Shown here: in pieces, positions 19,331 through 25,910 of the stretch
Layout of the letters: each line of letters starts with the position of its first letter
Numbering within the stretch: position 1 is the first letter of the stretch
Source: a virus
Virus record (IMG/VR): IMGVR_UViG_3300042549_007962
Coordinates: 1 to 46,501 of that record
Length of the DNA: 46,501 nt
Reading direction: 5' to 3' (one strand)
The notes under the pieces: generated by a model
What the model was told of the DNA's origin: nothing
The model's database searches: none
What the model saw: only the letters and a program-made list of their open reading frames with translations
Made by a program: the position numbers and the translations under genes

Positions 19331-19336
19331 TATAAT
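19328..19336 (+). promoter_or_regulatory. Extended -10 promoter whose TGA is the upstream stop codon
   Basis: TCA-TGA ends the deacetylase and begins TGATATAAT. No coding start follows; the transcript would be the non-coding unit 19343-19462. Confidence 0.84.
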
Positions 19337-19342
19337 TAGCCT

Positions 19343-19462
19343 ACTCAGCCAGGTTATTGCATTTCCTCGGCTGAGGGTCTCGCGGATGTACTCCAATCCA
19401 TCTGCTAGAGACGCCTTTCTGGGGAGAGAAGCTAGACTTAACCGTCTAGCTTCTTTCTTTTT
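19343..19462 (+). ncRNA. Stand-alone structured small RNA
   Basis: Between promoter and terminator there is no ORF but three hairpins. The first is CTCAGCC-AGG (19344-19353) with CCT-C-GGCTGAG (19365-19375). The second is GTCTC-GCGGATG (19377-19388) with CATCTGC-TA-GAGAC (19399-19412), a 12-bp stem with one G-U pair and a two-base bulge. The third is the terminator. The next gene has its own promoter after the terminator, so this unit should yield a free RNA of about 120 bases. Its place just before the packaging ATPase invites comparison with a packaging RNA, but an antisense or sponge role is equally possible. Confidence 0.68.
19428..19462 (+). terminator. Intrinsic terminator before the large terminase
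   Basis: GAAGCTAGAC, loop TTAACC, GTCTAGCTTC, then TTTCTTTTT. Confidence 0.93.
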
Positions 19463-19464
19463 AA

Positions 19465-19480
19465 TGTACTATAGTACACA
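19465..19480 (+). promoter_or_regulatory. Leaderless promoter of the large terminase gene with palindrome
   Basis: TACTAT (19467-19472) lies 7 bases before the ATG. It sits inside a perfect 14-base palindrome, TGTACTATAGTACA (19465-19478), which could be an operator. Confidence 0.65.
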
Positions 19481-20874
19481 TGGCTAAAAGTCTAATGGAA
19501 CAGCTCGCGCATCTCCCTGAGGAGCAGCGTAATGAAATCCTTGCGGGTTTCGACCCAGATAATCTCCTTTGGGACTGGTCAGTGTGGGGACGCCCTGAGC
19601 AACAAGCTCCGCCAGGTGATTGGAACATCTGGGCTTACATCGCCGGTCGCGGAGCTGGTAAGACTCGTACGGCAGCAGAGTGGGTGCGTGAAGAAGCTAA
19701 GTACACAACAAATGGCCAACGCCGTTTTGCTTTGGTAGCTCGTACAGCTGCTGACGTACGTGACGTAATCGTTGAGGGTGAATCTGGAATTATTAACGTA
19801 ACTCCTCCAAGCGAACGTCCATTGTACGAACCATCTAAGCGAAGACTAACTTGGCCCAACGGCAATACGGCAACATGCTTCACAGCTGATGAACCAGACT
19901 CTCTCCGTGGACCTCAGTTCACTCATGCTTGGGGAGATGAAGTTGCTGCATGGCGACAAACTCCTGACGCAGCTGGGATGACAGCCTTTGACAACTTACG
20001 CGTTGGTACTCGTCTTGGCGCGAATCCAAAAATTATGATTACGACAACTCCTAAGCGTGTGCCGCTTCTTTACCAGCTCATCGCTGAAGCTGAGAAGACT
20101 GGCAAGGTAGTTATTACAAAAGGTTCTACACTAGACAACAGCGGAAACCTTTCTCAAGCTTACATCGACGCAATCGTTGGAGTGTACGAAGGAACTCGCT
20201 TAGCTGCACAAGAGCTCTACGGTGAGATGCTTTCAGATGTTGAAGGAGCTCTCTGGACACAGGAGCTCATCGACCGCGGTCGAGAGATGCAGTTGCCAAT
20301 GGGAACTCCTTTGCGATGCATTGGCGTTGACCCATCAGTAGCCGAGAATCCTAGAGACGAATGCGGCATAGTCGTTGTAGCTTCTACCGGTGAACGAGAC
20401 TTATACAAACGACAGAGCTGGGTACTTGAGGACGCGTCCATTCACGGTTCACCAGAGGTCTGGGCTAACAAGGTAGTGCAAATGGCCCGCAAGTGGGGTT
20501 GCCCTGTGGTAGCCGAAGTAAACCAAGGTGGTGCGCTGGTTCGCAACGCCATTAACACAATTGACCCAACTGTAAAGGTCCTTGAGGTCCATTCCAAGTA
20601 CGGCAAAGCCCTACGCGCTGAGCCAATCACGCTTGCCTACGAACAGAACCGTGTCCACCACGTTGGCTATCTAGGCGACCTCGAGTCCCAGATGTGCGCT
20701 TGGATTCCAGGCGAGGGTAAATCCCCAGACCGAGTCGACGCCCTGGTCCACGCCCTCACTGCCCTCCTTATCAAACCACCTGCGGGTTTCGTTGGTGGAA
20801 CCATTAAGGCTAAGAGCCATTCGGCTAAACGTATGCCTAGCTTCCGTGGCGGGGGAACATTTAAGGTCAGGTAG
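19480..20874 (+). CDS. terL: Terminase large subunit
   Basis: This 464-residue protein is the packaging ATPase and nuclease. The ATPase half has Walker A AGRGAGKT near residues 55-62, Walker B HAWGDE near 149-154 and the coupling motif TTTPK near 187. The nuclease half has acidic residues in GVDPSV near 284, EVNQGG near 346 and DRVDALVHALTAL near 416. The length fits the family. The start codon is 7 bases after a -10 element, so the message is predicted leaderless. The small terminase lies 17 kb upstream instead of next door. Packaging takes place at the portal vertex. Confidence 0.93.
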   Translation: MAKSLMEQLAHLPEEQRNEILAGFDPDNLLWDWSVWGRPEQQAPPGDWNIWAYIAGRGAGKTRTAAEWVREEAKYTTNGQRRFALVARTAADVRDVIVEGESGIINVTPPSERPLYEPSKRRLTWPNGNTATCFTADEPDSLRGPQFTHAWGDEVAAWRQTPDAAGMTAFDNLRVGTRLGANPKIMITTTPKRVPLLYQLIAEAEKTGKVVITKGSTLDNSGNLSQAYIDAIVGVYEGTRLAAQELYGEMLSDVEGALWTQELIDRGREMQLPMGTPLRCIGVDPSVAENPRDECGIVVVASTGERDLYKRQSWVLEDASIHGSPEVWANKVVQMARKWGCPVVAEVNQGGALVRNAINTIDPTVKVLEVHSKYGKALRAEPITLAYEQNRVHHVGYLGDLESQMCAWIPGEGKSPDRVDALVHALTALLIKPPAGFVGGTIKAKSHSAKRMPSFRGGGTFKVR

Positions 20875-20894
20875 TACCATTTTCCCCATTTACC

Positions 20895-20903
20895 TGTTAT
20901 AAT
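20895..20903 (+). promoter_or_regulatory. Extended -10 promoter (TGTTATAAT)
   Basis: TTTACCTGTTATAATTAAC, then CCACGGAAAGGGAC and the ATG at 20934. Confidence 0.83.
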
Positions 20904-20933
20904 TAACTATAACGACCACGGAAAGGGACGAAA

Positions 20934-21056
20934 ATGACTCAAAAAATCAACTTTGAAATTGAATGCGGCATATGCTTTGCAGAGGCGCATCACCTGCCAG
21001 CTTTGTACACAGACCCTTCTAACATGTGCGAATCGCACAGAGCGGACTGGGTGTAA
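20934..21056 (+). CDS. 40-residue zinc-binding protein
   Basis: This tiny protein contains CGICFAEAHH and later CESH, giving a C-x2-C/C-x2-H site like a single zinc finger. The start follows the standard promoter and GGAAAGGGAC. The next ATG lies 2 bases after the stop. Small zinc proteins of this length are frequent in actinophages. Function is unknown. Confidence 0.65.
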   Translation: MTQKINFEIECGICFAEAHHLPALYTDPSNMCESHRADWV

Positions 21057-21058
21057 AG

Positions 21059-21238
21059 ATGACAACAGCGGTTAAGCACCCAATCGGTACATCAGTTACC
21101 TACATGTACACCTTTTACGGTATGGCTCCAGTCTTCCATGACTGCCGCTCATATGATGAAGCTTGTTCATGGGCGGTTACCTATGAAGGTTCAGTTGCTC
21201 ACACTGGTGGGCTTAAGTGGTGGGGAGTTCGTCCATGA
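21059..21238 (+). CDS. Small hypothetical protein
   Basis: This 59-residue protein (IGTSVTYMYTFYGMAPVFHD, SYDEACSWAVTYEGSVAHTG) is rich in aromatic residues and probably a small beta-alpha-beta unit. Its start is close behind the preceding stop and its end overlaps the next ATG (ATGA), so it is translated as part of the operon. No family is recognised. Confidence 0.6.
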   Translation: MTTAVKHPIGTSVTYMYTFYGMAPVFHDCRSYDEACSWAVTYEGSVAHTGGLKWWGVRP

Positions 21239-21804
21239 GTACTACATTTCCAGCAAGTGATAAGCAGATTACATTTATTAACGAGCTGCTTGACTCACGT
21301 GATTTGCCTACGGGTGACCCAATCATCCAGCAATTTATCGACGACCGCTTCACTGCGCTTAGCACCATTACTAAGCGTTCAGCCTCTGCGGTAATCTCTA
21401 TGCTGCTTGGCTTGCCTAAGCTAGCGGAGTCTACATCTGAGCTTCAACGCGCCTTGGGTAGTATCCCAAAGTCTAAGTATGCAGTCCCCGTTGATGAGCT
21501 AGACATTGCTCCACTCCAGGACACTCCTCTTACGGGTGACCTGCTCTTCGTTGAGGTTCGTGAGTATGAGAAGGTTCTTTTCATGCGTCGCCTTACTGGC
21601 TCAGTTGGTGGGTTTAACCGAGACAAGATGCCTGCCGCTGATGTAAAGATCGTTGCTGACATCATTGCCGCACATCCTTACAAGTACGCTCGCCTTTTCG
21701 GTGAGCACTATGCTTGCTGCGGTAAGTGTGGCGCTGAGCTCACAGACCCAACCAGCCGTTCATTCTTCCTAGGACCTGAATGTCGAAAGGCATTCGGGTG
21801 CTAA
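21235..21804 (+). CDS. Zinc-finger phage protein with N-terminal helical domain
   Basis: This 189-residue protein begins ASDKQITFINELLDSRDLPT, like the first helix of a conserved phage family (S-x-KQ-x-x-FI-x-x-LL). It ends with a treble-clef-like zinc site: CCGKCGAELTDPTSR, then LGPECRKAFGC. The middle is a beta-rich domain (LFVEVREYEKVLFMRRLTGS). It could act in DNA metabolism, but this is only suggested by the family. The small gene at 4926 shares the C-terminal pattern. Confidence 0.65.
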   Translation: MSTTFPASDKQITFINELLDSRDLPTGDPIIQQFIDDRFTALSTITKRSASAVISMLLGLPKLAESTSELQRALGSIPKSKYAVPVDELDIAPLQDTPLTGDLLFVEVREYEKVLFMRRLTGSVGGFNRDKMPAADVKIVADIIAAHPYKYARLFGEHYACCGKCGAELTDPTSRSFFLGPECRKAFGC

Positions 21805-21829
21805 GGTTTACTTTTCCTGATTATCCCAA

Positions 21830-21835
21830 TATAAT
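21830..21835 (+). promoter_or_regulatory. -10 promoter variant lacking the TG extension
   Basis: CCCAATATAATTATCT, then ATGACGAAAGGA and the ATG at 21862. It keeps the TATAAT and binding site but not the TG. Confidence 0.7.
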
Positions 21836-21861
21836 TATCTTAAATGACGAAAGGACACAAA

Positions 21862-22146
21862 ATGAAAATCAGTAACTTCCGAGGACACAAGTACCGTCGC
21901 TACACCGTAGCTCTACGTCTCCTAGCTTTAGCTTGGATTCCGTACGCAGCTCACACATTCTTTATCTATCCAGGTGTTGCTTCGTTCCTTGCGGCTTCAT
22001 TCCTTGTAGCTGGTGGAGCTATCCCATTGTGGGTAATGTCTCGCCACACGGAGTACATCGCAAAGGAAGAATTCGCAAACCTTCGCGCACTTCGCAAGAA
22101 CCAGCCGAAGACTCTTCTTGGAGTCGTAGGTCCAAAGAAAGATTAA
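21862..22146 (+). CDS. Small membrane protein
   Basis: This 94-residue protein has a basic N-terminus (ISNFRGHKYRRYTVALR) and two hydrophobic helices (LLALAWIPYAAHTFFIY and VASFLAASFLVAGGAIPLWV). A polar tail ends in LGVVGPKKD. It should sit in the host inner membrane with both ends inside. It may be an exclusion protein, a lysis helper or a host-membrane modifier. The leader ATG at 21844 is part of the binding site and is rejected as start. Confidence 0.7.
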   Translation: MKISNFRGHKYRRYTVALRLLALAWIPYAAHTFFIYPGVASFLAASFLVAGGAIPLWVMSRHTEYIAKEEFANLRALRKNQPKTLLGVVGPKKD

Positions 22147-22170
22147 GTTTACAAGTAAAGGTAGAAGGAT

Positions 22171-22176
22171 TATAGT
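22171..22176 (+). promoter_or_regulatory. Possible -10 element (TATAGT) within an inverted repeat
   Basis: GGTAGA-AGGATTATAG-TCTACC places TATAGT between two inverted arms, upstream of the GTGGAGGAC site and the ATG at 22198. Confidence 0.45.
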
Positions 22177-22197
22177 CTACCCTAACGTGGAGGACAA

Positions 22198-22656
22198 ATG
22201 ACGCAAGGAACAAATCAGCGTGAGCAACAGTACGTTCGTGGGGTCTGCCCACTATGCGGTGAGACTGATGTCTTGCTTTACGCTCACAATGACATACTTG
22301 TGTGTGCTACTGACTACCGTACACTTATCCGTGGTGTCGCATGGACGCAACCTTGCGACAAGTGTGGAGCTCCTAAAGCTGTGCGGGATCCAGCTCATCG
22401 TCGTAATGAGTACTTATGTATTTCATGCCACAATGAGAACGGAGTCCTTGAGGTAAAAACAACTGTGTTCAAGCGAGCATTGGTAGCTCTTACCAACGCA
22501 CTACCAAACACACAACCAAGAGTTCAATGCTATCTCCATAACTACGGCACCGACTGCGATGACAACATCAAACCTCGCGGAGCCTGGGGTGGAAAGTCAT
22601 TATGTAACGTACATGGCAAAACTCCACCTAAGCCTGAAAAGGCCACTAAATCTTAA
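22198..22656 (+). CDS. Multi-zinc-ribbon protein
   Basis: This 152-residue protein has CPLCGE near residue 17, Cys 36, then CDKCGA near 53 and CISC near 74, and two further cysteines (VQCYL, SLCNVHGK). This gives two or three zinc sites. The DPAHRRNEYLC segment gives a faint HNH-nuclease look, but no full HNH motif is present. The tail is basic (KTPPKPEKATKS). It is probably a nucleic-acid or protein adaptor. Start: ATG behind GTGGAGGAC. Confidence 0.65.
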   Translation: MTQGTNQREQQYVRGVCPLCGETDVLLYAHNDILVCATDYRTLIRGVAWTQPCDKCGAPKAVRDPAHRRNEYLCISCHNENGVLEVKTTVFKRALVALTNALPNTQPRVQCYLHNYGTDCDDNIKPRGAWGGKSLCNVHGKTPPKPEKATKS

Positions 22657-22681
22657 GCAGTACCATCTGCTTACAGAAGCG

Positions 22682-22703
22682 GGTAAGTAATTGTGCACTT
22701 ACC
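22682..22703 (+). promoter_or_regulatory. Intergenic hairpin before the small HTH gene
   Basis: GGTAAGT pairs with ACTTACC around an 8-base loop. The GTGCA inside the loop can instead pair with TGCAC at 22717-22721, giving an alternative fold. A CATAAAAT stretch at 22721-22728 might be a weak -10. Confidence 0.4.
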
Positions 22704-22752
22704 AGCTTAACACAACTGCACATAAAATGAAGAAACGAAGAAAGGAATACCG

Positions 22753-22932
22753 ATGTCAACAGCGACACCAGTACAAGCAGCATCACTTTATACAGCAGGT
22801 AAATCAGTAGTAGAGGTAGCTCAGGAGCTAGGTATCACATACGGTAAGGCTCGTAAGCTCATCGCGGACTCAGGGACTCCTATCCGCAACACTTCCGATA
22901 GACTTAAGGGTAAAACCCGTAAGGCTAAGTAA
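22753..22932 (+). CDS. 59-residue HTH protein
   Basis: This short protein has a clear helix-turn-helix: AASLYTAGKSVVEVAQELGI then TYGKARKLIADSG. A basic tail (RLKGKTRKAK) follows. The pattern YTAGKSV-x-EVAQELG is that of resolvase/Hin-type or small phage HTH modules. The ATG follows GAAGAAAGGAATACC. It may regulate the adjacent lysis genes. A 2-TM membrane protein starts 5 bases after its stop. Confidence 0.72.
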   Translation: MSTATPVQAASLYTAGKSVVEVAQELGITYGKARKLIADSGTPIRNTSDRLKGKTRKAK

Positions 22933-22936
22933 CCCA

Positions 22937-23107
22937 ATGGGTAACCTACTAAACTATCTACGCGAGGTAGCTTGGCTAGCTTTGTCCGCCATGAGCCTTG
23001 CGGTACTAACCGTCGTTCTGGCGCTCATCACCTCTACGAGCGGGGAAACCCTCTTGGCCTTGGGATTAGCCTCAGTAACGCTGGCACTCCTCTCTATGAA
23101 GGAGTAA
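22937..23107 (+). CDS. Small two-helix membrane protein, possible second holin
   Basis: This 56-residue protein has two hydrophobic stretches (AWLALSAMSLAVLTVVLALI and LLALGLASVTLALLSM) joined by a short polar loop (TSTSGET). The size, topology and place just ahead of a secreted lysozyme-like gene suggest a holin or antiholin. The holin at 1022 is another candidate for this job. A strong terminator follows. Confidence 0.65.
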   Translation: MGNLLNYLREVAWLALSAMSLAVLTVVLALITSTSGETLLALGLASVTLALLSMKE

Positions 23108-23123
23108 CATAAATTACAGTGGG

Positions 23124-23152
23124 ACAGGCACCTACGGGTGCCTGTTTCATTT
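23124..23152 (+). terminator. Intrinsic terminator
   Basis: ACAGGCACC, loop TACG, GGTGCCTGT, then TTCATTTT. Confidence 0.9.
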
Positions 23153-23153
23153 T

Positions 23154-23168
23154 AACTATGGTATAGTT
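23154..23168 (+). promoter_or_regulatory. Putative -10 within AACTAT/ATAGTT inverted repeat
   Basis: AACTAT-GGT-ATAGTT holds TATAGT at 23162-23167. It follows a terminator and precedes the GACGAAAGGA leader of the ATG at 23214. Confidence 0.5.
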
Positions 23169-23213
23169 ATCACCAGGCAAACAGCCTACTACGGAGAGAC
23201 GAAAGGAACGACA

Positions 23214-23444
23214 ATGTCATCCCTTCTTATCTCCGGCCCTATGCAAGCGGTAGAGGACAGACATAAATCTGAGAAGCATAGCGGTAGCAAGAAGCTCATT
23301 AGAACATCAATGGGTTGTCCCATCCCCGACCTAAGGAGGCGAACTAGCGTTGCAAATCACAACACGTGCCATAGCAATGTCGACCGTAGCCTATATTACG
23401 GCTCTAACAATTGGTGTTGCGGGAGTAGCTGCAGTAGCTGCTAA
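23214..23444 (+). CDS. Short upstream ORF overlapping the lysozyme gene
   Basis: This 76-residue reading frame starts with an ideal GACGAAAGGA leader. It is Ser/Lys/Arg-rich (EDRHKSEKHSGSKKLIRTSM) and ends in cysteines, with no known motif. Its last 95 bases overlap the transglycosylase-like gene in another frame. It may be a leader peptide that couples translation to the TTG of the next gene, or a real small protein. The overlap region itself is more plausibly coding for the lysozyme signal peptide. Confidence 0.45.
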   Translation: MSSLLISGPMQAVEDRHKSEKHSGSKKLIRTSMGCPIPDLRRRTSVANHNTCHSNVDRSLYYGSNNWCCGSSCSSC

Positions 23445-23934
23445 CGCAACCGAAGTGCAATTCACACCTATAACCAAAGCCAAAGCGGCAGAGGTGATAG
23501 ACCCTCTGGACAAGTTCAGAGGTGCAAAGACTCTTACCAACGATGAGCTTATTGAGCTCTTGTCTGCGGTGGGATTCGAAGGCAAAGCCTTACGGACTGC
23601 CTGGGCTGTCGCCATGAAAGAATCTAATGGCCGACCAGTGGCTCACAACAATACGGTAAGTACCGGTGATAACTCATACGGTATATTCCAAGTTAACATG
23701 ATTGGTAGCTTGGGTAAAGACCGTCTTGCTCTATTTAATGAGAAGTTCGGTATGCTAAAGCCTACCGAGCTATTCGACCCAGTTACTAACGTTCAAGTCG
23801 TGCACTACATGACACAAGGCGGTACGGACTGGTCTTCATGGGGCTTAGGACCCAATGCCTACGATGGCACTGCGGGTGAGCATCTCATTACCAAATGGGA
23901 AAAGCAATTCCCTAAGTCAACAACAAAAGGTTAG
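23350..23934 (+). CDS. Secreted transglycosylase/lysozyme-like protein
   Basis: This 194-residue protein starts with TTG ten bases after a perfect AAGGAGG site. Its N-terminus is a signal peptide or anchor (MSTVAYITALTIGVAGVAAV ending in AANA). The core has the SLT/lysozyme-like layout: a catalytic-Glu helix AVAMKESNGRP near residue 92, DNSYGIFQVNM near 108, a helix NVQVVHYM near 150, and TDWSSWGLGP. It would cut glycan strands in the wall. With the 2-TM protein upstream and the peptidoglycan-binding protein downstream it forms a second lysis-type cluster, or a wall-crossing factor. Confidence 0.8.
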   Translation: MQITTRAIAMSTVAYITALTIGVAGVAAVAANATEVQFTPITKAKAAEVIDPLDKFRGAKTLTNDELIELLSAVGFEGKALRTAWAVAMKESNGRPVAHNNTVSTGDNSYGIFQVNMIGSLGKDRLALFNEKFGMLKPTELFDPVTNVQVVHYMTQGGTDWSSWGLGPNAYDGTAGEHLITKWEKQFPKSTTKG

Positions 23935-23949
23935 GATTAAAATAAGCCT

Positions 23950-24414
23950 ATGGAAGATATTGAAAACATCGACACCCCTGCGGTAGCTGATGAGCCTGTT
24001 GCGGTTGCGGTAGAGGAAGTACCTGTTGCGGTTGTAGAAGAACCTACTCCTGTTGCAGAGCCTGAGCCTCAGCCTGAACCAACACCAGCTCCTGTTGAAC
24101 AACCACAAGAGCCAATGCCTGTAGCTAACGCTGCAGTTACTGGCGATGTGGATGAAGTCCTTCTCAGCAAATGTGTATATGAGAATAAGTTCGAGCGCAA
24201 GTCTCTAACCATTCATCATATTCAACGTCGCCTTGAAGAGCTTGGCTACAAGGATGTTGTTGGAGATCGTGATGGCTGGCTAGGTGAACTCACCATGATG
24301 TCAGTCAATCAGTTCCAACAGGACAAAGGATTGGACGTCACTGACAAGTCAGTTGATGTTAACACATTCCTAGCTATCTTTGCTGGAGATCCAAACGTAA
24401 ATCCAATCGTATAA
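23950..24414 (+). CDS. Peptidoglycan-binding domain protein with Pro/Glu/Val-rich N-terminus
   Basis: This protein has 154 residues. The first 65 are low-complexity (repeats of VAV, EEP, PEPQPEP, PAPVEQP) and probably an extended linker. Residues about 85-145 form a PG_binding_1-like domain: HIQRRLEELGY, GDRDGWLGELTMMSVNQFQ and DKGLDVTDKSVD. No signal peptide is seen. It may help anchor the preceding lysozyme or be a virion wall-binding protein. The ribosome binding site is weak; the ATG follows the lysozyme stop by 16 bases. A strong terminator follows. Confidence 0.72.
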   Translation: MEDIENIDTPAVADEPVAVAVEEVPVAVVEEPTPVAEPEPQPEPTPAPVEQPQEPMPVANAAVTGDVDEVLLSKCVYENKFERKSLTIHHIQRRLEELGYKDVVGDRDGWLGELTMMSVNQFQQDKGLDVTDKSVDVNTFLAIFAGDPNVNPIV

Positions 24415-24427
24415 ATTCTTAAAGAAG

Positions 24428-24466
24428 GAAGACCACCTCATAGCAGGTGGTCTTCTTTTATTTTCT
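24428..24466 (+). terminator. Strong intrinsic terminator
   Basis: GAAGACCACC, loop TCATAGCA, GGTGGTCTTC, then TTTTATTTT. Confidence 0.94.
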
Positions 24467-24557
24467 CACAAAATAGAAAAAATATTCGTTATAGAAAAAA
24501 CGCTCGAGACACTTGACGAACTGTCGAAAACAACCAACTACCCATTCTCACGTCCAA

Positions 24558-24653
24558 GGTACTTAACCTTAAGGTACCGATTCTTCGAATTGTACATCAT
24601 CTTATCACCGCAATTTGTACATAAACGTCTTCGAAGATGATATAGTTTCACTA
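24558..24653 (+). promoter_or_regulatory. Late/structural operon promoter with repeated operator-like motifs
   Basis: No gene lies in 24467-24652. A -10 TATAGT (24641-24646) is 6 bases before the ATG, predicting a leaderless message. Upstream are two TTGTACAT copies (24590, 24615) and two TCTTCGAA copies (24582, 24628). An inverted ATCATCTT/AAGATGAT pair (24596-24603 with 24634-24641) and a near-palindrome around GGTACTTAA/TTAAGGTACC (24558-24578) are also present. Such density suggests regulator binding, perhaps autoregulation by the first gene. Confidence 0.62.
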
Positions 24654-25141
24654 TGGCGCATACACCCGATCTTCCAAAGAGCGAGCAAGAGTTCCTTGCC
24701 ACGCTTGTGAAGGATCAATTGTGGAGCCGCGTCCAAGATCTACACGAGGCTGGTTGGACCTTGCAGTCTATTGCTGATGCGTTTACACCCGCCAAGCGCC
24801 GAAGCACCATTCGCTCCTGGGTAGTCAAAGAAATCACCCGCCACGAGTTTATCACCGCGACCCCTACGCCTCCTGTGAAGAAGCCTCGCTACGTAAGGCA
24901 ACGTCCAAAGAGCCCAGGTATTCCGCAAGATGAGCAGTTGCGTATTGCGCGGCTGTCGCCTCTTGCTCGGCGTTACCGCTCACGAACAACTGCCACGTCT
25001 GCTTCTTTCACCGCGAATAATGAACTAACTGTCATCGCAGGAGAACTTTATCTAAAGGGTGTTACAGTGTCAGAGCTTGCCCGTGCGTCGGGAGTTACCT
25101 ACCGCGCGATGAAACGTCGCGTAGATAAGGCACTTCAATGA
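24653..25141 (+). CDS. Double HTH DNA-binding regulator heading the structural operon
   Basis: This 162-residue protein has two helix-turn-helix segments: LHEAGWTLQSIADAFTPAKR near residues 30-50 and YLKGVTVSELARASGVTYRA near 135-155. They are joined by a basic, proline-rich linker (TPPVKKPRYVRQRPKSPG). The two-HTH layout with a basic linker suits a DNA-binding regulator of the structural genes or a packaging-site protein. Its message is predicted leaderless. Its TGA overlaps the next ATG. Repeats in its promoter suggest possible self-control. Confidence 0.7.
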   Translation: MAHTPDLPKSEQEFLATLVKDQLWSRVQDLHEAGWTLQSIADAFTPAKRRSTIRSWVVKEITRHEFITATPTPPVKKPRYVRQRPKSPGIPQDEQLRIARLSPLARRYRSRTTATSASFTANNELTVIAGELYLKGVTVSELARASGVTYRAMKRRVDKALQ

Positions 25142-25530
25142 GAGTACGTCACGACCTGTTTCCCGCTAACATCACGGTTGTCCCTCCCGACATCACCGAT
25201 GACTTCAAAAGTGTCCTTGTCTCTTCTTCTTCTCATTTAGTTCATACTGGCGCTCGTTATCTCGAGAAAGTACGCCTTGTTGTCCTAGAGGACGACGAAT
25301 CTCAAGTTCTATTAGTCGCGGCAGATCACCACACAGGGCCACGGCTTATCTTCTCTGAAAGACTCCAAGACCTAAACTGGTCTGGGAATAAATCAGATGA
25401 CTCACAGGCGATTACCCGCTCTGGAAAGATCATCGCGTTTAAGTACGTCAAAGGGTGCAATTGCGGCTCACGCCTTCGCTCCTGGAGCCCGTACCAAACG
25501 ATGGACTCAGTAAAGGACCCAACAACATGA
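25138..25530 (+). CDS. Hypothetical protein
   Basis: This 130-residue protein is of no recognised family. It is beta-rich in the first half (LEKVRLVVLEDDESQVLLVA) and has a short CNCGSRLRSW motif near the C-terminus, a possible partial zinc site. It is coupled on both sides by ATGA overlaps with the regulator and the membrane protein. A role in the structural operon is implied by position. Confidence 0.6.
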   Translation: MRVRHDLFPANITVVPPDITDDFKSVLVSSSSHLVHTGARYLEKVRLVVLEDDESQVLLVAADHHTGPRLIFSERLQDLNWSGNKSDDSQAITRSGKIIAFKYVKGCNCGSRLRSWSPYQTMDSVKDPTT

Positions 25531-25865
25531 CACTAACCGAAATGACCACCTTCAATCCATTTGAACACTTCCAAGTGATGTCTGTTCTTAACTTCATCAT
25601 CCTCGCCCTCGCGGTGTTTAGAATCACTCGACTTATCATGCTAGACGAGATTCTTGCCCCTGTTCGCAATGTCTTCTGGGAAAAGTTTCCACCCGAGACG
25701 AGTTACCTAGGATTCCTCTTCACTTGCGAGTGGTGCGTGTCCATGTGGGTTGCGCTCCCGGTAGTTCTTTTTTATGCTGCTTTTCCAACTATGACTTTGC
25801 TCATTGGGTGTATATTTGCCTTGTCGGCAGTATCAAGCCTTATAACCGCACGATTAGACAACTAA
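25527..25865 (+). CDS. DUF1360-like membrane protein
   Basis: This 112-residue protein matches the small membrane family with FRITRLIMLDEI near residue 33, APVRNVFWEKF, then LGFLFTCEWCVSMWVAL, a pattern typical of DUF1360. It has three hydrophobic helices (around 18-34, 68-90 and 92-108). ATG 25527 overlaps the previous stop. Proteins of this kind often sit between capsid-region genes in actinophages; the function is unknown. Confidence 0.72.
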   Translation: MTLTEMTTFNPFEHFQVMSVLNFIILALAVFRITRLIMLDEILAPVRNVFWEKFPPETSYLGFLFTCEWCVSMWVALPVVLFYAAFPTMTLLIGCIFALSAVSSLITARLDN

Positions 25866-25910
25866 CCATGTTGTCCAAGAGTTCCGTTAACCAACGACGA
25901 GGAGTGTAGC

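Noticed and set aside
22198-22656. HNH endonuclease
   Set aside because: Several Cys pairs and one DPAHRR segment are present, but the H-N-H order around the metal site is not.
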